From Aliiglaciecola lipolytica (GTDB lineage Bacteria; Pseudomonadota; Gammaproteobacteria; Enterobacterales; Alteromonadaceae): DNA of 64,000 bases. Position 1 is the first letter of the stretch. Every line of letters begins with the position of its first letter. This document shows positions 17,339 to 26,168 of the stretch, piece after piece. The notes beneath the pieces are model-generated. The model did no database searches. It was not told the DNA's origin and saw only the letters and a program-made list of their open reading frames with translations. Location: assembly GCF_018860635.1 (NCBI RefSeq), contig NZ_JAHKPT010000029.1:1-64000 (forward strand), given 5' to 3'. A program made the translations under genes and the position numbers.

Positions 17339-18567
17339 TGAAGTTTTCGAAAGCGTCAGTTAAGCGCAATTCTTTATTTCGGAAAAACCTCAATTTTTCC
17401 ACCTTAGATAATGACTATTATAAAATGAATATGTGGCAGTGCTTTATGCATCAATATCCCTATATTGAAGAAGCCGAATATCGTTTTTTTATGCGCAGTG
17501 ATGTGGACTTGAGACCTTACAAAGCTGAAATCCAGCAAGAGTTGCAAAAACTGGACGGCCTTAAATTTACAGATGATCAAATTCGCTGGTTGGAAAAGAC
17601 ACCTTGGTATACCAAAGATTTCATAGAATGGGCGCGAATGTGGTCCTTTCAGAGTCGATTTTTGTACATTACCGAAGAAAATGAGCAATTGTCGATAAGT
17701 GCCCGTGGCCCACTAATGCATATTCATAATTTTGAAATGCCAGTTTTATCGACGGTCGCTGAAGTGTATAACCGCCGTAATTATCCGAATAAGTCATATC
17801 AAGATGTGCGAAAACCTTTATTTAAAAAAATTGATTGGTTAAAAGAGCAACACCAGAAACATGACCTCAGCGGCTTAACCTTAGCTGATTTTGGGACTCG
17901 CCGTAGATTTAGCTATGAAACTCAATTAACCGTAGTTGATATGCTAAACAAGCAATTGCCTGAATTTTTTATTGGCACTTCTAACATGCACATTGCTAAA
18001 GAGTTAGGGGTTAATCCCATAGGTACTATGGCACATGAAATATTTATGCTATCGCAACAGGTAGGCGTGCAATTAGCACACTCCCAAAAGCATACGTTAG
18101 AATGCTGGGTGAAAGAGTTTCGCGGACAACTAGGTTACGCCCTAACTGATATTATTGGTATGGACGCATTTGTCCGAGATTTTGATTTGTATTTTGCAAA
18201 GTTGTTCGAGGGATTGCGACAAGACTCAGGCTGTCCTTTTGAATTCGGTGAAAAAGCGATAAAAATGTATTCAGATCTGAAACTCGATCCGAAAACAAAA
18301 ACGGTAATTTTCAGTGATGCCCTGAACTTTGAAAAAATGGTCGAGCTATTTCTGCATTTTCGCGGACGCATTCGCACATCTTTTGGTATAGGGACCTTTT
18401 TATCAAATGATGTGGACGGGGTTGAACCTCTAAATATGGTGATGAAGCTGGTTAAAGTAAATGGTAAACCTGTCGCAAAAATATCTGACACCGCAGGCAA
18501 AAACTTGTGTGATGATGAGAATTTTGTGCGCTATCTAAAAGACGTTTATAACGTTACTTGGGCTTAA
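17338..18567 (+). CDS. pncB: Nicotinate phosphoribosyltransferase
   Basis: A 409-residue enzyme joining nicotinate and PRPP to give nicotinate mononucleotide, with ATP hydrolysis. Landmarks are the N-terminal LDNDYYKMNMWQ (as in NAPRTase family), ADFGTRRRFS, GTSNMHIAKELGVNPIGTMAHE with the phosphorylated-His region, and VIFSDALNFEKMVEL. The start is GTG 17338, overlapping the pncA stop by one base. It ends just before a strong terminator shared with the converging M20 peptidase gene. Confidence 0.93.
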   Translation: MKFSKASVKRNSLFRKNLNFSTLDNDYYKMNMWQCFMHQYPYIEEAEYRFFMRSDVDLRPYKAEIQQELQKLDGLKFTDDQIRWLEKTPWYTKDFIEWARMWSFQSRFLYITEENEQLSISARGPLMHIHNFEMPVLSTVAEVYNRRNYPNKSYQDVRKPLFKKIDWLKEQHQKHDLSGLTLADFGTRRRFSYETQLTVVDMLNKQLPEFFIGTSNMHIAKELGVNPIGTMAHEIFMLSQQVGVQLAHSQKHTLECWVKEFRGQLGYALTDIIGMDAFVRDFDLYFAKLFEGLRQDSGCPFEFGEKAIKMYSDLKLDPKTKTVIFSDALNFEKMVELFLHFRGRIRTSFGIGTFLSNDVDGVEPLNMVMKLVKVNGKPVAKISDTAGKNLCDDENFVRYLKDVYNVTWA

Positions 18568-18582
18568 AAAAACATTTATGTG

Positions 18583-18618
18583 AAAAAAAGCCTGAACTCA
18601 CTGTATTCAGGCTTTTTT
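18583..18618. terminator. Bidirectional intrinsic terminator after pncB
   Basis: An A-run and AGCCTGAA pair with TTCAGGCTTTTTT (18606-18618). A and T tracts flank the stem, so it can serve both pncB and the convergent M20 peptidase gene. Confidence 0.88.
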
Positions 18619-18627
18619 GTTATATAG

Positions 18628-19938
18628 TTAATCTGTAGGATATTGTTGGCTAATCCGATAAATCAACAACGCCGCCTTGTGCATATTCTTCGCGAAGCTC
18701 GTCATATCAGCAATCTCGCCTTTTGTATGACCGCCGGTTCCCATTAAACCTAAACCATCAAGGGCCATGTCTACGTGCTCTGCGGCGAATGAAATATCAG
18801 CGGCCCCTGCGTTACGCGGGTTGACGGCTGCCACTTTACCGTAACCGAGGGATTCACTGATATCACTATACCATTGCAACAATTGATAATTCTGCTGAGT
18901 TGGAGCCATAGGTGGATAGCCTTCACCAATCACTAGCGTGGCGCTGGTATGCAGTAAGTTTTGTTTTACAATCTTATGCATAGTGGTTTTTGCGGTATTC
19001 AACTCATCTTGAGTCAATGCTCTTATTCCACCTTTTACTATTAGATGCTGAGCTACTACGTTATTTTTACCAAATGTTGTGCCAATGGCAGTTTCATCTT
19101 CGAAGTTTACTTCGGTACCGCCTAAGATAACCCCTGGATTGAAGGTTAAATCACCAAGGTTGGCTAACTCCTGACGAAATGTATCTAGGATACGAGCACC
19201 TTCAAAAATAGCGCCAAAGCCCACCTTTTGGCTAAATATTTGCGAGGAATGGGCTGGCCGTCCGGTTACATCTAGTTGCCAATCAACCGAACCTCTACGG
19301 GCAACCACTGCGGTTTCTATATTGCCATCACCATCTTCGAACCCAAGAGCGATATCTGCCCATTTGGCAGCGTTGATAATTGCCGCTTTTGAGGCGGATA
19401 AGGGTTTACCGCTGCGTTCTTCATCGCCAGTCATGACAATCTGAATACTTACATCATCAAGCAGTCCTAGGTGTTTAAGGGCGCGCATCACTTCAATAAT
19501 AATAACGTCTCCGCCTTTCATATCTGTGACACCAGGGCCTGAAGCTTTATTGTCAGCTAAAGCTTGGTAGGTTTGAAATGCATCTGTCTTAGCAAATACC
19601 GTATCTAGGTGACCGATCATTAGAATTTTCGGACCTTTTGTTCCATAGCGTGCAATCAAATGTCCAGCTCGTCCAAATTCAGCACCGTCTTGCCACTGGG
19701 TTTCAAATCCGAGTTGTTCTAATTCATTTTTAAATAACATTCCTACTTTTTTAACACCGCTAAAGTTCATGGTGCCGCTATTGATGTTAACCGACTCAAT
19801 TAACAGGGCTTGCGCTTGTGGAAGTTGTTGATTTAATGTGTCAACGATTTTAGATTCGATTTGTGGCTGAGTCTGGGCCGCGTTTATCGCCAATGAAATT
19901 AGCATTAAAGAACAGATAAAAGAGATTCGAAACTTCAT
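18628..19938 (-). CDS. Secreted M20-family metallopeptidase (glutamate carboxypeptidase type)
   Basis: A 436-residue protein with a signal peptide (about 1-20, ending AINAAQ). M20 zinc ligands and catalytic residues are seen: IGHLDTVF (His and Asp), GVTDMKGGDV (bridging Asp), TGDEERSG (general-base Glu and ligand), and a C-terminal GTGGHTKGE His. The dimerisation lid lies between. The pattern resembles carboxypeptidase G2-like enzymes that release C-terminal Glu from folates or peptides. Likely periplasmic nutrient scavenging. Confidence 0.87.
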   Translation of the reverse strand: MKFRISFICSLMLISLAINAAQTQPQIESKIVDTLNQQLPQAQALLIESVNINSGTMNFSGVKKVGMLFKNELEQLGFETQWQDGAEFGRAGHLIARYGTKGPKILMIGHLDTVFAKTDAFQTYQALADNKASGPGVTDMKGGDVIIIEVMRALKHLGLLDDVSIQIVMTGDEERSGKPLSASKAAIINAAKWADIALGFEDGDGNIETAVVARRGSVDWQLDVTGRPAHSSQIFSQKVGFGAIFEGARILDTFRQELANLGDLTFNPGVILGGTEVNFEDETAIGTTFGKNNVVAQHLIVKGGIRALTQDELNTAKTTMHKIVKQNLLHTSATLVIGEGYPPMAPTQQNYQLLQWYSDISESLGYGKVAAVNPRNAGAADISFAAEHVDMALDGLGLMGTGGHTKGEIADMTSFAKNMHKAALLIYRISQQYPTD

Positions 19939-20163
19939 AATAATCCATAGGGTTTGATTTATTTAACAGGATAAAATTTGCGTCTTATAAAGTCTAGTTA
20001 TAAGAAAAAAGAGTAAATCCGTTTATTTTTACTATCTGATTAAGTATCGAGCTATAAATATTCCCCATATTCCTGTAAATTACGCGCACTTTTTGTCATC
20101 ATGTAACGTCAATGCCACTTATCATCCGCTGTGGATTGACCACCAAATTCAACGAGGAATCAT

Positions 20164-21630
20164 ATGAAAACACTTTCTGACATAGCCGTAGTAGGCTTAG
20201 CCGTAATGGGCGAAAACCTAATTTTAAATATGGCCAGTAAAGGGTTTACGGTCACGGCTTATAACCGCTCGTATAGCAAAGTGGAAAATTTTCTCGCGAC
20301 CCGAGCGAAAGATAAAACGATTCGTGGTGCCGACTCTATTGAGTCATTAGTTGCATCATTGAGTTCGCCTCGCAAGATTATGCTAATGGTTAAATCTGGT
20401 CAGCCAGTAGATGATTTTATACAACAGCTCATTCCACATTTGGATAAAGGTGACATCATCATTGATGGTGGAAACAGCCAGTTTGAAGATTCTAATCGTC
20501 GTACCGCTATGTTAACGGACAAAGGTTTGTTGTATGTAGGGACGGGCGTGTCAGGTGGAGAAGAAGGCGCGTTGCTTGGTCCTTCAATTATGCCCGGTGG
20601 AAATCCTGAAGCATGGCCTCATGTGAAACCTATTTTTCAAGCTATTTCAGCGAAAGTTAAAGACGAAAATGGCGAGCTATCAATTCCATGTTGTGATTGG
20701 GTTGGTGAAGGTGGAGCGGGTCACTTTGTAAAAATGGTACATAACGGCATTGAATATGGTGATATGCAAATCATTTGCGAGGGCTTCATTTTAATGCAAG
20801 ATTTGTTGGGAATGAGTACCGACGAAATGCAAGCTGTCTTTAAACAGTGGAATGAAACTGAATTATCAAGTTACCTGACAGAAATCACCGCTGATATTTT
20901 AGGTTACAAAGAAAATGGTGAAGCGCTGGTTAATAGTATTTTGGATACTGCAGGGCAAAAGGGAACGGGTAAATGGACCGGTATTACGGCCTTGCACTTA
21001 GGTGTTCCTCTAACCCTAATAGGTGAAGCTGTTTTTGCTCGTTGTCTCTCTGCAATAAAAGATCAACGAGTACAGGCTGCTAAGACCATATCTGGACCAA
21101 AAGCAGAATTTACCGGCGATAAGTTGGCTTTCCTTGAAAGCTTACGCCAAGCATTGCTTGCTTCAAAAATAGTCTCTTATGCACAAGGGTTTGCGGTACT
21201 TCAAGAGGCAGCCAAAGAATATAAATGGAATCTCGATTATGGCAGTATTGCGATGATGTGGCGTGAAGGATGTATTATTCGTTCAGTATTTTTGGATAAC
21301 ATTAAAGCCGCTTACGATAATAACCCTAATTTGGATAATTTATTGCTAGATGATTATTTCAATCAAGTGGTTGCCAAGGCTCAACAAGGCTGGCGTGAAG
21401 TGGTTGCAACTTCAGCAATGCAAGGTGTGGCAGTGCCTTGTTTGTCGTCTGCACTGAGCTATTTTGACGGATATCGTACGGAAAACTTACCTGCTAATCT
21501 GTTGCAGGCCCAACGCGACTATTTCGGTGCGCACACTTATGAGCGTAAAGATAAACCTCGCGGAGAATTTTTCCATACAAATTGGACTGGTAGAGGCGGT
21601 GATACTGCTTCCACTACTTACGATGTATAA
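20164..21630 (+). CDS. gnd: 6-phosphogluconate dehydrogenase, decarboxylating
   Basis: A 488-residue enzyme of the oxidative pentose phosphate pathway that converts 6-phosphogluconate to ribulose-5-phosphate, CO2 and NADPH. It has the N-terminal dinucleotide fold VVGLAVMGENLILN, GVSGGEEGALLGPSIMPGG, and the catalytic block GGAGHFVKMVHNGIEYGDMQ with Lys and the following Asn/Glu. Full length for the long (dimeric) Gnd class. Start ATG after GAGGAAT; a strong terminator follows. It stands alone, without zwf or edd nearby. Confidence 0.95.
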   Translation: MKTLSDIAVVGLAVMGENLILNMASKGFTVTAYNRSYSKVENFLATRAKDKTIRGADSIESLVASLSSPRKIMLMVKSGQPVDDFIQQLIPHLDKGDIIIDGGNSQFEDSNRRTAMLTDKGLLYVGTGVSGGEEGALLGPSIMPGGNPEAWPHVKPIFQAISAKVKDENGELSIPCCDWVGEGGAGHFVKMVHNGIEYGDMQIICEGFILMQDLLGMSTDEMQAVFKQWNETELSSYLTEITADILGYKENGEALVNSILDTAGQKGTGKWTGITALHLGVPLTLIGEAVFARCLSAIKDQRVQAAKTISGPKAEFTGDKLAFLESLRQALLASKIVSYAQGFAVLQEAAKEYKWNLDYGSIAMMWREGCIIRSVFLDNIKAAYDNNPNLDNLLLDDYFNQVVAKAQQGWREVVATSAMQGVAVPCLSSALSYFDGYRTENLPANLLQAQRDYFGAHTYERKDKPRGEFFHTNWTGRGGDTASTTYDV

Positions 21631-21647
21631 TTGGTAATATCGCGACA

Positions 21648-21673
21648 AAAGGCTGCATATTGCAGCCTTTTTT
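21648..21673 (+). terminator. Intrinsic terminator after gnd
   Basis: AAAGGCTGCA (21648-21657), loop TAT, TGCAGCCTTT (21661-21670) and more T. A near-perfect rho-independent structure between convergent genes. Confidence 0.9.
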
Positions 21674-21684
21674 GCAGGCGTATA

Positions 21685-22701
21685 TTAATTTTCCGGCCAT
21701 CTTAACGATTGCTGTATTAACGGCATAAAATGCCTCGCTAACTGAGTGTGTTGGGCTAGGGTTGGGTGAGGATCAAAATTGTCTCCTTTACAATTAATAC
21801 AGGCTAAATAATCCAGTTGTGGCTCCTTTAGCTCATCCACAAGATCTTTTAAAGATTGGATTAAGATTCGTTTTTTGACTTCATTTTCAGAGGTGTCGCA
21901 TAACATGGGTCCTTCTGAAATCATGATTTGAACATCAGGATATAAATTCAACAAGTGTTTTACACCAAGGGCATAAGTTCGTTTAAAAATACTCAGGTCA
22001 GGCGTATTGATATAAAAATCATTTGTCCCCAAACAAATGAAAATGCCCTCTGGTATGTAGGCATCAACTGGCCATTTTTGGGTATAGGGAGGCACGGGTA
22101 TTGTCAGTGGAAAAATCTCTGGTAATTGGGCTTCACTCGCTAGCATGTTTGAACCTTGGATTAGTCCTCGGCCACCAAACCCAATAAGATGCACTTGAGC
22201 TTTGAGTAAACGTCCTAATTGCATACCAAAAGATTGATAAGCATTGGCCAATTGAGGTCCTTTTTTCGCATTAGGATGTCGCTCCATTAATGCGCCTGTC
22301 ACAATAGAATCACCTATGAATATCAACTTTCTATCAGGAAGTTGGGGCGGTTCAATAAGTTCACCATCTTGTATGAGTAATGAGATTAAATTAATAACCC
22401 CGTGCCAAGACTCCCCCCGATTAAGCAATTCAATTTTGACATTTTGTTTATGTTTTGCCGAAAATATGCGGAACGTTCTAGGTGTTTTCGCAATAACAAG
22501 CTGTTTGCTAAGCGTGTTATTGATGATCACATCTATTCTGCCTTTACCAACGGCACATTTAGCGACTAATTCGACATTTTTAGCCTGCACATTGAATGAA
22601 ATGCTTACACCTGGATAACTAAACGCGATTCCTTCATCTAACCTCAGGATTCTACCCATAACTGTTATTTTTGCGTTATTACAATCGATGATATTTTTCA
22701 T
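21685..22701 (-). CDS. SGNH/GDSL esterase with N-terminal beta-sandwich (CE2-like)
   Basis: A 338-residue protein. The first 110 residues form a predicted beta-rich domain, and the rest is an SGNH hydrolase: block I FIGDSIVTG (nucleophile Ser), GFGGRG (Gly oxyanion), LGTND (Asn oxyanion) and DPHPTLAQH with the catalytic Asp-x-x/His. This two-domain layout is that of carbohydrate esterase family 2, which deacetylates xylan or glucomannan oligosaccharides. No signal peptide is visible, so it would act on imported acetylated sugars. It is the only clear carbohydrate esterase here; no glycoside hydrolase sits next to it. Confidence 0.78.
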   Translation of the reverse strand: MKNIIDCNNAKITVMGRILRLDEGIAFSYPGVSISFNVQAKNVELVAKCAVGKGRIDVIINNTLSKQLVIAKTPRTFRIFSAKHKQNVKIELLNRGESWHGVINLISLLIQDGELIEPPQLPDRKLIFIGDSIVTGALMERHPNAKKGPQLANAYQSFGMQLGRLLKAQVHLIGFGGRGLIQGSNMLASEAQLPEIFPLTIPVPPYTQKWPVDAYIPEGIFICLGTNDFYINTPDLSIFKRTYALGVKHLLNLYPDVQIMISEGPMLCDTSENEVKKRILIQSLKDLVDELKEPQLDYLACINCKGDNFDPHPTLAQHTQLARHFMPLIQQSLRWPEN

Positions 22702-22739
22702 TTGCAGACTAAATTCAGTTAGTTATGCGATATTTGACA

Positions 22740-22959
22740 CTAATTATAAGGTAGATGGTATGACGAATTACACAGTAAAGAGTAAACTATCACTGAATTG
22801 TTTTGTTGGGTTACACAATCAGTACCACTCTCTAGTTGGAATTCAATAGATTCCATCCAGAACGGGGTTACTTTCCCGATTGTGACTTGTGAAACGCTTC
22901 TCCCCAATTTTCCAGAAAATCTGGACATTTTATGCCCCGCTTTTTGCGGGGCTTTTTTT
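22740..22959 (+). ncRNA. Candidate small RNA gene ending at an orphan terminator
   Basis: A strong terminator (22934-22959) is not preceded by any convincing protein gene on this strand. Upstream, TTGACA at 22734-22739 could be a -35 element, with a weak TATGAC-like -10 about 19 bp later, and the transcript would contain a small hairpin (GGAAT...ATTCC, about 22838-22854). Length would be roughly 180 nt. I do not recognise it as 6S, Spot 42, GcvB or CsrB. Boundaries are guesses. Confidence 0.35.
22934..22959 (+). terminator. Strong intrinsic terminator without an upstream gene
   Basis: GCCCCGC (22934-22940), loop TTTTT, GCGGGGC (22946-22952) followed by seven T. Orientation is plus strand; the neighbouring SGNH gene runs the other way. 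Confidence 0.85.
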
Positions 22960-23444
22960 ATTTCTGGCTTATCAATCTGGCACTTGCTGATATTTTAATC
23001 AATTTTCGGCGAGCTGAATTTTTCGTTTTAACTTTTTCGGTAATTTTTTTTCGATTTTTACAAAACAAAATTTCGATTATAAATTTCAAATTTATCTTGA
23101 AAATTAAGATTTCAAATGTGAAAAAGCAATATAAAACAACTGGTTAAATCTATGCAAACGATTGTTATTGATGTTTGGGTATATAAATTGCCCCGATTAA
23201 GTGTTGGTTTGTAATAAGTAACTTACTATTTTGTAACGTTTTTTTAGCAAAACAGGTTGATAAATTAGGCATATCCAACTATAAATAAAACTGTGATTAG
23301 GCTATAAAAATTCTTATACATCAAAAAATAGCTTATCCAACATGACGATTTCAGTATCGGTGCGCCAATAAGGACTTAACTGAATCGCATGATTACGTCG
23401 AACAATGGACGGAAAAACCAAACACTTAATTATGGGAACAACAC
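22960..23444 (+). promoter_or_regulatory. Leader region of the first TonB receptor
   Basis: About 485 bp of very AT-rich DNA with no credible gene before the receptor start. No riboswitch fold or clear operator was recognised. The receptor's binding site is a GGGAA stretch just before ATG 23445. Confidence 0.4.
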
Positions 23445-26090
23445 ATGAAGAATAACTTTTCTAAACTCTCTATGGGGATCAAAATGGGATTGTCAGCAAC
23501 AGCTGCATTGTCTTTGACAATGACCACACCGCTGATGGCTCAAGAGTCCACAGACAAAAATGCAAACGTTGAAAAAATAGCGGTGGTTGGTAGCCGCGCG
23601 GCACCACGTTCTGTTGGTGATTCTCCAGTACCAATTGATATTATTGGTTCTGATGAGCTAACAAAAGCCGGTAATACCGACATGCTAGAAATACTCAAAG
23701 GTACTGTACCTTCACTTAACGTTCACACTAACCCAATTAGTGATGCCGCTACTTTGGTTCGTCCTGCAAATTTACGAGGGTTATCAGCAGACAGTACCTT
23801 AGTTCTGTTAAACGGGAAACGCCGCCATCGTTCATCCGTTATTGCGTTTTTAGGCGGTGGCATTAACGATGGTGCACAAGGCCCTGATATTTCAGTTATC
23901 CCAAGTATTGCTTTGAAACAGGTCGAAGTGTTAAGAGATGGTGCTGCGGCACAATATGGTTCTGATGCAATTGCCGGTGTAATGAACTTTGTGCTCAAAG
24001 ATGATTCAGAAGGTGGTTCATTGGTTGTTCGCCACGGTGAATATTATGAAGGCGATGGCACTACAACAGAAATTTCTGGTAACGTAGGTATGCCATTTAC
24101 TGATGATGGTTTTGCAAACTTAAGCTTTCAGTACAAAAATGCAGATGCAACCAGTCGCAGTGTACAACGCCCAGATGCCGCAGCGTTTGCTGATGCTGGT
24201 TTGACCGTTGAAGATCCTGCACAAATATGGGGTTCGCCTGAAATAAACGACGACATTACTATCTTTGGTAACGTCGGTTTAGATTTAGGTAATGATAAAG
24301 AATTTTACATGTTTGGTAACTATTCCGAACGGGATGTTAGAGGGGGCTTCTACTACCGTAACCCTACAACCCGTCCGGGTGTTTATGGCGGTATTGTGCG
24401 TAACTTAGATGGCACACCTTCTTATCGTCCTGGTGATGATGATCCAACCGGTCAAGCTGCTTGGGATGCAGCACCTGCAACGGTTCTTGTTGGTTCTTTA
24501 GATGGTTTGGAGCAGCAATTAAATTGTCCAGTAGTTGAAATCGGTGACAATGGTCTTCCTGATCAAACGGCACTAGATTCATTAACTGCGGCAAATTGTT
24601 TCTCTTTCAACCAAATGCTCCCTGGAGGTTTTACTCCAAACTTTGGTGGTAATATAACTGATACTTCTTTAACAATTGGTACCAAAGGTGAAATTAAAGA
24701 AGGTTTCGCTGAAGGAATTTTATACGATATTAGTGGTGCTGTTGGTCGTAATGAATCGCAGTTTTTCATCTACAATACAGTCAATGCTTCCCTTGGTCCT
24801 GATACTCCTCGCGATTTCTCACCGGGTAAATACATTCAATTAGAGAAAACCTTTAATTTCGATTTGGTTAAATTGATTGATGCCGACTTATATGATGACA
24901 TTAACCTTGCCGGTGGTCTTGAATGGCGTGAAGAATCTTTTGAAGTGATTGCAGGTGACGAAGCATCTTTTGTTGCTGGCGATCTTTTCTCTCAAGGGTT
25001 TAGCGTAGGCTCTAATGGTTTCCCTGGATTTAAACCTTCAGATCAAGGGGTTTCAACTCGTCGCAGTGCTGCCTTGTATGTTGATGCAGAAGTTCCCTTC
25101 ACAGAAGCTTTCTTAATGGGTTACGCTTTACGTTACGAAGATTATGATACCTTTGGTTCAACGACTAATTACAAGATTTCAGCACAGTTTCATGCCACAG
25201 ATGATCTCTCATTCCGTGGTTCTGTAAGCACAGGTTTCCGTGCTCCTACTGTTGGTCAAGCGAACGTAAGTAACGTGCAAACTAACTTAGACAGTGGTGT
25301 ATTAGTTGATTCAGCGTTGCTTCCGCCTACTAATCCAATATCTGTGCAACTTGGTGGTACTGAACTAGAGCCAGAAGAGTCTCAAAGCTATACCTTTGGT
25401 ATGATTTATCAAGTTGGTAGCGTGTTCGTTACAGTTGATTACTACAACATTCAAGTTGAAGACCGTATTAGTCAATCGGATAAAATCAATCTGTCTGATG
25501 AAGATAAAGAAGTCCTTAAAGATGCAGGTGTACAAAACGTCGATGGTTTGGCACAGGTTAGCTTCTTTACTAACGACTTTGATACAACTACACAAGGGAT
25601 TGACGTAGTGGCAAATTACACTACCAGTCTTTTTGATGGGAGTTCAACGTTTGCCTTAGCGTATAACTGGAATGAAACCGAAGTTGATAGATATTCTGAT
25701 ATTACCGGTGAATTCAAAGTTAAGCGTATTGAAGAAGATCTACCTAACCACAGAGCTACGCTGACATGGTCACAAAGTTGGGATAGCTTCAGCATGTTTA
25801 CACGTTTGAATTACTATGGTGAATATCAAGGTGTGCATGTAGATTATGATGCAACGGCAATTACTGCTGATTCAGCCGTTACGGTTGATTTTGAAGCGAG
25901 TTATTTCGTGAATGATGCAATTACTCTATCTGCTGGTGCGCAAAACTTGTTTGATCAGGATGCTGAAAAAATCAATATTCCTGCGGATCAAGGCATTGCG
26001 AATAACACATGGGGTGGCGTTTATTACGAAACTTCTCCTATGGGATTCAATGGTGGTTTTTATTACTTAAAAGCAACCTACAACTTCTAA
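23445..26090 (+). CDS. TonB-dependent outer-membrane receptor
   Basis: An 881-residue outer-membrane importer. Signal peptide about 1-32 (ending LMAQ), then a TonB-box-like EKIAVVGSRA, a plug domain (VPIDIIGSDELTKAGNTDMLEILKG; later LRDGAAAQYGSDAIAGVMNFVLK) and a 22-strand barrel ending in the canonical aromatic YYLKATYNF. The plug motif RRHRSSVI is typical of large Alteromonadales and Caulobacter receptors. Substrate unknown; it is not flanked by sugar enzymes, but is followed after a terminator by a TPR-sulfotransferase, a pairing that recurs in this group of bacteria. Confidence 0.93.
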   Translation: MKNNFSKLSMGIKMGLSATAALSLTMTTPLMAQESTDKNANVEKIAVVGSRAAPRSVGDSPVPIDIIGSDELTKAGNTDMLEILKGTVPSLNVHTNPISDAATLVRPANLRGLSADSTLVLLNGKRRHRSSVIAFLGGGINDGAQGPDISVIPSIALKQVEVLRDGAAAQYGSDAIAGVMNFVLKDDSEGGSLVVRHGEYYEGDGTTTEISGNVGMPFTDDGFANLSFQYKNADATSRSVQRPDAAAFADAGLTVEDPAQIWGSPEINDDITIFGNVGLDLGNDKEFYMFGNYSERDVRGGFYYRNPTTRPGVYGGIVRNLDGTPSYRPGDDDPTGQAAWDAAPATVLVGSLDGLEQQLNCPVVEIGDNGLPDQTALDSLTAANCFSFNQMLPGGFTPNFGGNITDTSLTIGTKGEIKEGFAEGILYDISGAVGRNESQFFIYNTVNASLGPDTPRDFSPGKYIQLEKTFNFDLVKLIDADLYDDINLAGGLEWREESFEVIAGDEASFVAGDLFSQGFSVGSNGFPGFKPSDQGVSTRRSAALYVDAEVPFTEAFLMGYALRYEDYDTFGSTTNYKISAQFHATDDLSFRGSVSTGFRAPTVGQANVSNVQTNLDSGVLVDSALLPPTNPISVQLGGTELEPEESQSYTFGMIYQVGSVFVTVDYYNIQVEDRISQSDKINLSDEDKEVLKDAGVQNVDGLAQVSFFTNDFDTTTQGIDVVANYTTSLFDGSSTFALAYNWNETEVDRYSDITGEFKVKRIEEDLPNHRATLTWSQSWDSFSMFTRLNYYGEYQGVHVDYDATAITADSAVTVDFEASYFVNDAITLSAGAQNLFDQDAEKINIPADQGIANNTWGGVYYETSPMGFNGGFYYLKATYNF

Positions 26091-26108
26091 TCTAAGCGGA
26101 AGTATGAA

Positions 26109-26138
26109 AGCCTTGTCAGTAGACAAGGCTTTTTTTTT
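26109..26138 (+). terminator. Intrinsic terminator after the TonB receptor
   Basis: AGCCTTGTC (26109-26117), loop AGTA, GACAAGGCT (26122-26130) and a run of T. It would reduce, perhaps not abolish, read-through into the sulfotransferase. Confidence 0.88.
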
Positions 26139-26168
26139 GAGAAGTGCGATAGAAATGCGAGAGAAATA

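Noticed and set aside
18135-18500. 121-codon minus-strand frame inside pncB
   Set aside because: Fully inside conserved pncB coding sequence with no independent signals.
22740-22928. 62-codon minus-strand frame near the orphan terminator as a gene
   Set aside because: No ribosome binding site, no recognisable motif and a composition unlike neighbours; the strand with the terminator is the other one.
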